Source: an uncultured Lachnospiraceae bacterium
Lineage (GTDB): Bacteria; Bacillota; Clostridia; Lachnospirales; Lachnospiraceae
Length of the DNA stretch: 9,826 nucleotides
Reading direction: 5' to 3'
Assembly (NCBI GenBank): GCA_902783735.1
Contig: CACZSE010000159.1
Span: 1-9,826 of the forward strand
In this document: in pieces, positions 1 to 7,255 of the stretch
How the letters are laid out: each line of letters starts with the position of its first letter
Numbering within the stretch: the first letter of the stretch is position 1
Notes under the pieces: model-generated
Told to the model about the DNA's origin: nothing
The model's input: only the letters and a program-made list of their open reading frames with translations
Databases searched by the model: none
Program-made: the position numbers and the translations under genes

Positions 1-1980
1 GAGACAATGCAAAACCTCATAGAAGAAGCTACCATCGATAAGCTCACCGGTTTCCTGAATAAAGCCGCGATCGGCAAAAAGATGCCGGAAGCCTGCAACC
101 GCTTAAGCGGATGCCTGATGGTCATCGATCTTGATTCGTTTAAGCTGGTAAATGATATTTACGGCCATGACATGGGCGATAAGGTCTTAAAGAGCATAGC
201 GGGAATCATTGCCAGATACCTGCCCGAGGGAAGCATACCCGGACGTATCGGCGGCGATGAATTTATAGCTTTTGCAAATGGCGTCATCAATGAAAATGCT
301 GTATCCGACATCTGCGTTCATATCAATGATGATGTGGTAGCCGATGCGAAAAGACTCATGGGCGAAGAGATGGATATACCGCTCGGAGTTTCGATCGGTG
401 CTGTTTTTGTGCCTGAATTCGGCAGGGAGTACGAGTCACTCTTCGTATTTGCGGACAAGGCTCTTTATAATGCAAAAAACGGCGGTAAACACGGCTATGT
501 CATTCACAGCAACGATTCGTTTTTTAATGATGAAGGCTCCGAAAAAGAGATGGATATCAGTACCATCAGCAAGCTGATGGAAGAACGAAACATCGTCGAT
601 TCGGCTTACAGACTTGATAAAGAATCATTTGCGTATGTATATCAGTATGTCAGCAGATACATAATAAGAAACAATAAAAGTGCATGCAAGGTACTGTTTA
701 CCCTGTACCCGGCAGACGGTGATTCGGCAGAAGATTTTGCTAAGAATGCCGATCATTTCGGAGATTATGTAAAAAATGCTCTGAGAAAGACCGATTTCTT
801 AATGCGTTACAGAAAAAATCAGTATTTTGTTTTTCTGACCGATATCCTTGAGGATTATATCGATACCGTTATAGGAAATATCATCTCCACATGGCATATT
901 CATCATGAGAATACATTAACGATCTCCGTTGAATCGGAGCATGTGGGTAAGGAAACCGCAAGAAAGAGAAATGAGACCCCGTGGATCATGATAGTTGATG
1001 ACGATATTTCAAATCTTAAGATCGCCGGTCATATCCTGAGCAAAAACGGCATGCGTGTGACCGCGCTCAGATCAGGTCAGGCGCTTCTTGATCATATAAC
1101 CGATGACAGACCGGACCTCATCCTTCTGGATATAAAGATGCCTGTCATGGATGGCTTTGAAACATTGAAAAAACTTCATACCATGGATGGCGATCTGGCG
1201 AACATACCTGTTATCTTCCTGACTGCCGATGAGAGTGAAGAGGCTGAGAGCAGAGGACTTGCGCTCGGAGCTGTCGACTTCATTAAAAAACCTTTTGTCC
1301 CGGAAGTACTTTCCATGAGAGTAAGTCACATGGTTGAACTCATTTCCCTTCAAAGGGATCTAAGTCATGAGGTCGCAAAAAAGACAAGGGAAAATGAAAA
1401 CCTTTTTATTCATGTCGTAGAATCGCTCGCGGAAGCGATAGATGCAAAGGATACATATACAAACGGCCATTCAACAAGAGTGGCACATTATTCGAAGATG
1501 ATCGCCGAAAGAGCCGGCTATAACGAAAAAAAGGCCAATGATATATACATGATGGGTCTTTTGCATGATGTCGGAAAGATCGGCATTCCCGATGAAGTGA
1601 TCAATAAGCCGGGTAAGCTTTCACAGGAAGAGTATGAGATCATCAAGACGCATCCTGTTGTGGGAGCAAAGATACTTGAAAACATTACCGAGATGCCGAA
1701 GCTTGCGATCGGTGCAAAATATCACCATGAAAGATTTGGCGGAGGAGGCTATCCGGAAGGACTTATGGGCGAGAAGATCCCGGAAGAGGCGAGGATCATA
1801 GCCCTTGCGGATGCTTATGATGCCATGTCGAGCAGAAGAAGCTATCGTGACATATTGCCTCAGGAGGTTATCAGAGAACAGATAGTCAGCGAAAAAGGAA
1901 AACAGTTCGATCCGGTATTTGCCGAAATTATGTTAGACATGATAGATGAAGACCCCGAATACAAGATGAAGGAGATGTGA
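1..1980 (+). CDS. GGDEF - degenerate GGDEF - receiver - HD-GYP protein (c-di-GMP synthesis/breakdown response regulator), probably 5'-partial
   Basis: Cytoplasmic c-di-GMP enzyme. Residues are numbered from the ATG at position 7. Residues 1-168 form a GGDEF diguanylate cyclase domain (joins two GTP into c-di-GMP) with DKLTGFLN at 11-18, metal and substrate residues D41, N49 and D58, and an intact GGDEF at 82-86. No RxxD inhibitory site precedes it (PEGS at 73-76). Residues about 185-312 look like a second, degenerate GGDEF fold (RKNQY replaces GGDEF). Residues 325-447 are a receiver with D331-D333, phosphoacceptor D375, T406 and K428. Residues about 463-650 are an HD-GYP phosphodiesterase with H488, HDVGK at 520-524, H549, HHERFGGGGYP at 573-583 and D602. 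No transmembrane segment is seen. The frame is open to the window edge, no ribosome site lies in the six bases before the ATG, and that ATG falls just before the cyclase motif. The true start, with perhaps a sensory or receiver domain, is therefore probably upstream. It is first in a run with two kinases and is a likely target of their phosphorelay. Domain calls are firm; net activity (synthesis or breakdown) cannot be read from sequence. Confidence 0.93.
   Translation, partial: ETMQNLIEEATIDKLTGFLNKAAIGKKMPEACNRLSGCLMVIDLDSFKLVNDIYGHDMGDKVLKSIAGIIARYLPEGSIPGRIGGDEFIAFANGVINENAVSDICVHINDDVVADAKRLMGEEMDIPLGVSIGAVFVPEFGREYESLFVFADKALYNAKNGGKHGYVIHSNDSFFNDEGSEKEMDISTISKLMEERNIVDSAYRLDKESFAYVYQYVSRYIIRNNKSACKVLFTLYPADGDSAEDFAKNADHFGDYVKNALRKTDFLMRYRKNQYFVFLTDILEDYIDTVIGNIISTWHIHHENTLTISVESEHVGKETARKRNETPWIMIVDDDISNLKIAGHILSKNGMRVTALRSGQALLDHITDDRPDLILLDIKMPVMDGFETLKKLHTMDGDLANIPVIFLTADESEEAESRGLALGAVDFIKKPFVPEVLSMRVSHMVELISLQRDLSHEVAKKTRENENLFIHVVESLAEAIDAKDTYTNGHSTRVAHYSKMIAERAGYNEKKANDIYMMGLLHDVGKIGIPDEVINKPGKLSQEEYEIIKTHPVVGAKILENITEMPKLAIGAKYHHERFGGGGYPEGLMGEKIPEEARIIALADAYDAMSSRRSYRDILPQEVIREQIVSEKGKQFDPVFAEIMLDMIDEDPEYKMKEM
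1969..1974 (+). promoter_or_regulatory. Shine-Dalgarno site for the Hpt-containing hybrid kinase
   Basis: AAGGAG lies inside the last codons of the c-di-GMP gene, 7 nt before the ATG at 1982. It fixes that start and indicates that the two genes are translated from one mRNA. Confidence 0.8.
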
Positions 1981-1981
1981 T

Positions 1982-4579
1982 ATGAATCGTAAGAAGGAAC
2001 GAAGTGATCTGTTTCAGGCATCTCACCTTATCATCCTGGTAGGTTATACGCTGTTTTCCATATTGTTATTGGGAGAATCGGCTCTCATGGGATGGGAGAG
2101 CTGGGCGTTCATACTTATTCCCATAGGTCTTTTGGGAGCATGGATAACACATATCATACAGAGTGGTACTCAGATGCACAGGCTTTGGGTGTACTCTGTT
2201 CTTATGATGTGTACCTTTTTTTATTACGGCATTCACGAGACCAGCATATATGATCTGGCGATCGTTATGTCTGCGGTCATGATGCTTTTTATCATTGCCG
2301 GAGTTAAGAGCCTTATTTCTTTAAGTCAGGTAACATATTATCTCACACTTTGTTACGGTCTTGTCTTAATGAGCAAGAACGGTACGGTCTTTGATCCTCT
2401 TATTATTTCCAGGACTATTCTTCATATCGCAATGATAACCATGATCGGATGGTTTGCGAGACTTGTTATCGAAAAATGGAATAAGGTACTGCGCGGTTCC
2501 GACAAAGAGATCGAAGAACTGACGGATGCAACTGACAGATTAAATGACTTTTTGGCAAATATGTCTCATGAGATAAGAACACCGATCAATGCCGTCATCG
2601 GATTGTCTCAGGTCTGCATGGAAAAGGAAAAGGATGAAGAACTGCGCTCGGATATGGAAGCCGTAAGCAAAGCAGGTATTAAGGTTTCCGAGCAGATAAG
2701 CGACATCCTTGATTATTCGGAGATCGACAGAGCGTCCTTAGCCATAAATGAAGAAGAGTACATGATATCTTCCGTACTCGGTGACCTTGTAAACAAACTT
2801 AAACCCTATAAAAGAGATGATATAGAACTTGTCATTGATGTGGATCCTTCCATTCCCGCAGTTATGCAGACAGATGTCTATAAGCTTAAAAAGATACTGT
2901 GGCATTTAATGATGAACGGACTTAAGTATACAAAAGAAGGCGGAGTCTATGTGAGGATATCGTCCATAGAACAGGAATATGGTATAAATCTGCACCTTGA
3001 GGTTACGGATACCGGTATAGGTATGAGCCCCGAAGAAGTTGAAAGGATAACGGAGGGCTTTTATCAGGCTGATTCGGGAAGGACCAGGTCAAGCAGCGGT
3101 CTCGGACTCGGCATGTCTGTAGTATCAGGCTTTGTTGCCGCTTTAGGCGGATTTCTTACTATCGAGAGTACTCCGGGAGTCGGAACTACTTTTCGTATGA
3201 GCATTCCCCAGAAAGTCATAGATCCGATCAGCTGCATGTCGGTCGAAAGAAGAGAGGATCTTTGCCTTGGCGCATTCTTTCATTTTGAGAAATTTGAGAA
3301 TCCCAGCGTAAGAGAATATTACAATTACATGATAAGAAATGTTGTTTTGGGACTTGGTGTTCAGATGCACAGGGTAGATAACCTTGAAAATCTCAAAAAG
3401 CTTGTTTCTACGCTCAAGCTGACGCACATTTTTGTCGGTCAGGAAGAATATGAGGCCGATGTCGAATATATGGAGAGCATCACGGATGACATCATGATAG
3501 AGATCATAGCCAACAGCAGTTTTGTCCTTCCTAAAGGTTCTAAGGCTCATATCATGGAAAAGCCGTTTTACTGCTTCCCCGTTGTCGGTGTTCTTAACAG
3601 TCGTCAGGCTGATGCCAAGGAGAGCGAAAGAAAACTTTTGCTTAAGGGAGTCAAGGCACTTGTTGTCGATGATGAGATCATGAATATACCTGTTGCAACA
3701 TCCATATTAAACCGATACGAGATGGATGTAAGATCGGCCATGTCAGGACCCGAAGCCATAGATATGTGCCTTGAAAATGATTACGATATAGTATTTATGG
3801 ATCATATGATGCCGGGCATGGACGGTATTGAAGCCATGAAGCATATAAGAGCCGGATACAAGCGTGAGAATAAAGATGTTCCTATCGTTGCTCTTACTGC
3901 CAATGCCGTAAGTACCGCAAGAGAGATGTTCATGCGTGAAGGCTTTGACGGCTTTGTAAGTAAGCCTATAGAGATAGTGGAACTCGAAAGAGTCTTAGTA
4001 AGAGTCTTACCGAGAAATATGGTCTCATATGAAGAGATAAATACTGCTTCAAAAGAAAACGTCGATACCAAAAAGGAAGAAATATCTGTCGAAAAAGAGG
4101 ATACTTCTGCTAAGACTTTAAAAACCGAAAGCAAACAGGATCAAAAATACAATGAATTGAGAGATCACGGTATTGATGTCGATGCCGGATTGCATTATTG
4201 TCAGGCCGATACGGACCTTTACGATTCGCTGCTTAAACAGTTTATAAAAGAATCCGAAGCCAAAAAAGAAGGCCTGAGAAGATATTTTGAGGCTGAAAAC
4301 CTTCATGATTATGAAATACTGGTTCATTCGCTCAAGAGCACTTCAAAGATGATAGGTAATCTTGAACTGTCCAAAAAAGCAAAAGAACTTGAGGATATTG
4401 CAAAGTCGGGATCGACCAAATTGCCTTTGGACAAACATGAAAACATGATGTCCGATTATGAAGGATTCATTGAGATCCTGTCAAAGTTTGTGAATGAAGA
4501 CGATCCAAGTAACGGACAAAAGAACGATACTGACGATATTATTGAGTTCGTACCCGAAAACGGAGGTGAAAACCGATGA
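1982..4579 (+). CDS. Six-TM hybrid sensor histidine kinase with pseudo-receiver, receiver and Hpt domain
   Basis: Membrane-bound hybrid histidine kinase containing a full phosphorelay. Residues 16-163 hold about six hydrophobic segments (roughly 16-31, 41-59, 68-84, 89-108, 117-130, 146-163) with short loops and no recognised extracellular sensor. A short charged stretch (165-188) leads to HisKA with SHEIRTP at 195-201 (phospho-His H196). The HATPase domain follows, with N-box N312, G1 box DTGIG at 343-347 and G2 box GLGLG at 373-377. Residues about 424-540 resemble a receiver but have G486 where the phospho-Asp belongs, so this is a likely pseudo-receiver. Residues 555-680 are a true receiver (D563, D564, phospho-Asp D607, T639, K661). 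A charged linker (684-722) leads to an Hpt domain, residues about 725-838, with H782 in VHSLKSTS, then an acidic tail to 865. All catalytic motifs are intact. It starts 1 nt after the c-di-GMP gene and overlaps the DegV kinase by 4 nt. Likely route: H196 to D607 to H782 to an outside receiver, the best local candidate being the c-di-GMP protein. The stimulus is unknown. Confidence 0.95.
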   Translation: MNRKKERSDLFQASHLIILVGYTLFSILLLGESALMGWESWAFILIPIGLLGAWITHIIQSGTQMHRLWVYSVLMMCTFFYYGIHETSIYDLAIVMSAVMMLFIIAGVKSLISLSQVTYYLTLCYGLVLMSKNGTVFDPLIISRTILHIAMITMIGWFARLVIEKWNKVLRGSDKEIEELTDATDRLNDFLANMSHEIRTPINAVIGLSQVCMEKEKDEELRSDMEAVSKAGIKVSEQISDILDYSEIDRASLAINEEEYMISSVLGDLVNKLKPYKRDDIELVIDVDPSIPAVMQTDVYKLKKILWHLMMNGLKYTKEGGVYVRISSIEQEYGINLHLEVTDTGIGMSPEEVERITEGFYQADSGRTRSSSGLGLGMSVVSGFVAALGGFLTIESTPGVGTTFRMSIPQKVIDPISCMSVERREDLCLGAFFHFEKFENPSVREYYNYMIRNVVLGLGVQMHRVDNLENLKKLVSTLKLTHIFVGQEEYEADVEYMESITDDIMIEIIANSSFVLPKGSKAHIMEKPFYCFPVVGVLNSRQADAKESERKLLLKGVKALVVDDEIMNIPVATSILNRYEMDVRSAMSGPEAIDMCLENDYDIVFMDHMMPGMDGIEAMKHIRAGYKRENKDVPIVALTANAVSTAREMFMREGFDGFVSKPIEIVELERVLVRVLPRNMVSYEEINTASKENVDTKKEEISVEKEDTSAKTLKTESKQDQKYNELRDHGIDVDAGLHYCQADTDLYDSLLKQFIKESEAKKEGLRRYFEAENLHDYEILVHSLKSTSKMIGNLELSKKAKELEDIAKSGSTKLPLDKHENMMSDYEGFIEILSKFVNEDDPSNGQKNDTDDIIEFVPENGGENR
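4562..4568 (+). promoter_or_regulatory. Strong Shine-Dalgarno site for the DegV-fused kinase
   Basis: GGAGGTG lies 7-9 nt before the ATG at 4576, inside the last codons of the preceding kinase. With the ATGA stop/start overlap at 4576-4579 it decides the start and suggests translational coupling, hence matched amounts of the two kinases. Confidence 0.85.
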
Positions 4580-7251
4580 AGATCAATGATTCACCCCAAA
4601 CAGATCTTACAAAACAGCAGGATAAACTTTTTATTGCCCTGTCAGCCATTACTTTGCCTGTTTTGTTCGGATATTATTTTATCGCATCTATATTTGATCA
4701 TGCATCAATGGGCATGAATATAGATGATGTTATCATGATCTTTTTATGTATAATATGTCTCATCCTGACGGTCGTTGCCGTTAAGAAGGACTGCGTTAAA
4801 AAGATAGCTCCTATCATCTCGCTTTTGATAGTTATAGAGATAATACCCGAAGCCGCCAGCGCATGGGAAGAAATAAATAACGGCGATAATGCATGGTTTT
4901 TGGTTGGAGTTCTTTATATTTCGATCATAATCGAAGGCAGGAAAAAATATATATTTTTTGCCATAGAAGCGATAATGGCAGCGATCCTTCACGTTCTGAA
5001 TTATCTCAATGAATACGAGCTGCATCCGAATTATGCATTGCGCAACGGTATTACTTCATACATTATCTTAATACTTGTATCGATTATGATCGTTACCATG
5101 GTAACCTATGAGATACGTAAACAAAAAGAGGCGCTTGAAAAGATCGAAGCCCAGAATAATGAGATCGATGCATTATACAAATCTCAGAACAGATTCTTTT
5201 CAAACATGAGTCATGAGATAAGGACTCCGATCAATACCATTATCGGTCTCAACGAGATGATTTTGAGAGAAGATATATCCGATGAAGTTGCTGAGGATGC
5301 CGAAAATATTCAGGCTGCCAGCAGGCTTTTGCTTCATCTTATAAATGATATTCTGGATATGTCCAAATTTGAATCGGGTCAGATGCAGCTTACCGAAGTT
5401 TCGTATCACCCGGGTGACATGATATCCGAAGTTGTGGGCATGCTCTGGATAAGAGCAAAGGAAAAGAATCTGGAGTTTCACATAAATATCGCTCCGGATA
5501 TACCGGGAGGACTTTTAGGTGATGATGTCAGGATCAAACAGGTTCTCATAAATATTGTGGGAAATGCCATCAAATATACCAAAGAAGGTTCTGTTACATT
5601 ATCGATCCAATGCGGCGAGAGAAATGACAATACCGTAAACATCATATATTCTGTCACTGATACCGGCATGGGGATCAAAAAAGAGGACATGCCCTATCTT
5701 TTCTCGGCCTTCAAGAGGGTAGACGAACAGGCTAACCGTCATATTGAAGGAACCGGACTCGGACTTGCCATAGTTAAACAGATAGTTGATATGATGAACG
5801 GCAAGATATCCGTTAACAGTGTTTATACCAAGGGTACCACATTTATCATTGAGATCCCTCAGGTCATAGTTGATGATGTTCAGATAGGTGAATTTAATTT
5901 AGAAGAAAGACACAAAGTAAAGGCTGTCTCAAGATATAAAAAGAGATTCGAAGCTCCCGAAGCTAAGGTCCTTGTGGTTGATGACAGTGAATCGAACCTT
6001 TTGGTAGTATCAAAACTTTTAAGAAATACGGGAGTTAAGATTGATACTGCGTCAAGCGGAAGAGAAGCGCTTTCAAAGACTCTCGATACCTATTATCATG
6101 TAATATTCATGGATCATCTCATGCCGGAGATGGACGGTATCGAATGTGTTCGACTCATAAGGAAGCAGACCGGCGGCAGAAGCAGAGATTCGAAGATGGT
6201 CATCTTAACCGCAAATGCGGATGCGAGATATAAATCCATGTACGAAAAAGAGGGATTTGACGGGTATCTGATAAAGCCCGTGACAGGTGATGAACTTGAA
6301 AGACAGCTGTTTGGATTGTTGCCTTCAGATATTGTATATTCAACCGATGATGACGATTCCATTGCTCAGGAAACCATGTCATGGATGCAGTCTCATAAGA
6401 AAAAACGTCATGTGGTCATCGCGACGGAAAGTGTTGCCGATCTGCCCAAGGAGATCATTGAAAAATATGATATTGCCGTAATGCCTCACATTGTCTGCAC
6501 GGCCGAGGGTGAATTCAGAGACGGTCAGGAAATAGACACAAAGGGCCTTTTGACCTATATGAGTGATGAATCGCATAAGGTTCATACAACGGTACCCACG
6601 GTCGACCAGCATGAGGCCTTCTTTGCCGAGCTTTTATCTTATGCAAATGACATTATCTATATAGTCGTTTCCAAGAAGGTTGCGAACAGCGGATACAATT
6701 CCGCGATGGATGCGGCTGCGGCTTTTGAGAATGTATCGGTCGTGGATTCCGGACATCTTTCGAGCGGTCAGGGACTTATGGTCATTGAGGCATGCAAGAT
6801 GGCGGCTGACGGAAAGAGTGCTTCTCAGATCGTTTCACGCTTAGAACAGATGAAGAAGCATGTACATACGAGCTTTATTGTAGATAATCTCGATTTCCTT
6901 GCCAGAGCGGGTCAGGTCAGCAGAAAAACGGCCGACCTTATTAAAGCATTCTTTATGAGACCTGTTCTGGTTCTTAAAAAAGGAAGGATGGGTGTTGGTT
7001 TCGTATATATCGGCTCTACCGATCGAGCATGGAAAAAATATATTGAAGCGGCTCTTTCAAATAACAACATAGATACGGAAACTCTTTTTGTTACCTATGT
7101 AGGGCTTACCACCAAGGAACTTGAAAATGTAAAGAATATGGTGGAAGAGAAAATGCATTTTGACAATGTATATTTCCAGCTCGCTTCACCGGCTATAGCC
7201 GTAAACTGCGGAGCGGGGACTTTCGGACTGTTATATTCCGAGAAGTTCTGA
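4576..7251 (+). CDS. Six-TM hybrid sensor histidine kinase fused to a C-terminal DegV (FakB-like lipid-binding) domain
   Basis: An unusual fusion of a membrane histidine kinase with a fatty-acid-binding fold. Residues 18-180 hold about six hydrophobic segments (near 18-40, 49-69, 77-97, 106-121, 125-144, 158-180), the same plan as the preceding kinase. A short coiled region (182-205) leads to HisKA with SHEIRTP at 212-218 (H213) and to HATPase with N330, DTGMG at 362-366 and GTGLGLAIV at 392-400. The receiver spans about 460-583 (D469, D470, phospho-Asp D513, T545, K567). An acidic linker (589-610) leads to a full-length DegV domain, 611-891. There ATESVADLP (616-624) matches the family's TDSTADLP opening, TTVPT (671-675) matches TSQPS, and VVDSGHLSSGQG (722-733) and FIVDNLDFLARAGQVS (767-782) are family hallmarks. 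The usual C-terminal HxGPG is NCGAG (877-881). Stand-alone DegV/FakB proteins bind fatty acids and present them to the FakA kinase; here the domain probably faces the cytoplasm and may sense acyl chains (inference). There is no Hpt domain. The reading frame is continuous through the junction, so this is one polypeptide unless a sequencing error removed a stop. Confidence 0.94.
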   Translation: MKINDSPQTDLTKQQDKLFIALSAITLPVLFGYYFIASIFDHASMGMNIDDVIMIFLCIICLILTVVAVKKDCVKKIAPIISLLIVIEIIPEAASAWEEINNGDNAWFLVGVLYISIIIEGRKKYIFFAIEAIMAAILHVLNYLNEYELHPNYALRNGITSYIILILVSIMIVTMVTYEIRKQKEALEKIEAQNNEIDALYKSQNRFFSNMSHEIRTPINTIIGLNEMILREDISDEVAEDAENIQAASRLLLHLINDILDMSKFESGQMQLTEVSYHPGDMISEVVGMLWIRAKEKNLEFHINIAPDIPGGLLGDDVRIKQVLINIVGNAIKYTKEGSVTLSIQCGERNDNTVNIIYSVTDTGMGIKKEDMPYLFSAFKRVDEQANRHIEGTGLGLAIVKQIVDMMNGKISVNSVYTKGTTFIIEIPQVIVDDVQIGEFNLEERHKVKAVSRYKKRFEAPEAKVLVVDDSESNLLVVSKLLRNTGVKIDTASSGREALSKTLDTYYHVIFMDHLMPEMDGIECVRLIRKQTGGRSRDSKMVILTANADARYKSMYEKEGFDGYLIKPVTGDELERQLFGLLPSDIVYSTDDDDSIAQETMSWMQSHKKKRHVVIATESVADLPKEIIEKYDIAVMPHIVCTAEGEFRDGQEIDTKGLLTYMSDESHKVHTTVPTVDQHEAFFAELLSYANDIIYIVVSKKVANSGYNSAMDAAAAFENVSVVDSGHLSSGQGLMVIEACKMAADGKSASQIVSRLEQMKKHVHTSFIVDNLDFLARAGQVSRKTADLIKAFFMRPVLVLKKGRMGVGFVYIGSTDRAWKKYIEAALSNNNIDTETLFVTYVGLTTKELENVKNMVEEKMHFDNVYFQLASPAIAVNCGAGTFGLLYSEKF
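7240..7245 (+). promoter_or_regulatory. Weak Shine-Dalgarno-like site before the sulfatase-like gene
   Basis: GAGAAG, 10 nt before the ATG at 7256, is the only purine-rich candidate and is much weaker than the sites of the two kinases. A second in-frame ATG at 7265 has no better site. The weak signal and the 4-nt gap after the kinase stop suggest reinitiation or coupled translation at lower yield. Confidence 0.4.
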
Positions 7252-7255
7252 TATA

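Noticed and set aside
3143..3550. Minus-strand open frame of 135 codons opposite the second kinase
   Set aside because: Antisense to the end of the HATPase and the pseudo-receiver of an intact gene; no recognisable protein features.
3802..4134. Minus-strand open frame of 110 codons opposite the second kinase
   Set aside because: Shadow of the receiver and linker coding sequence: Ser/Leu-rich, with no domain and no ribosome site of note.
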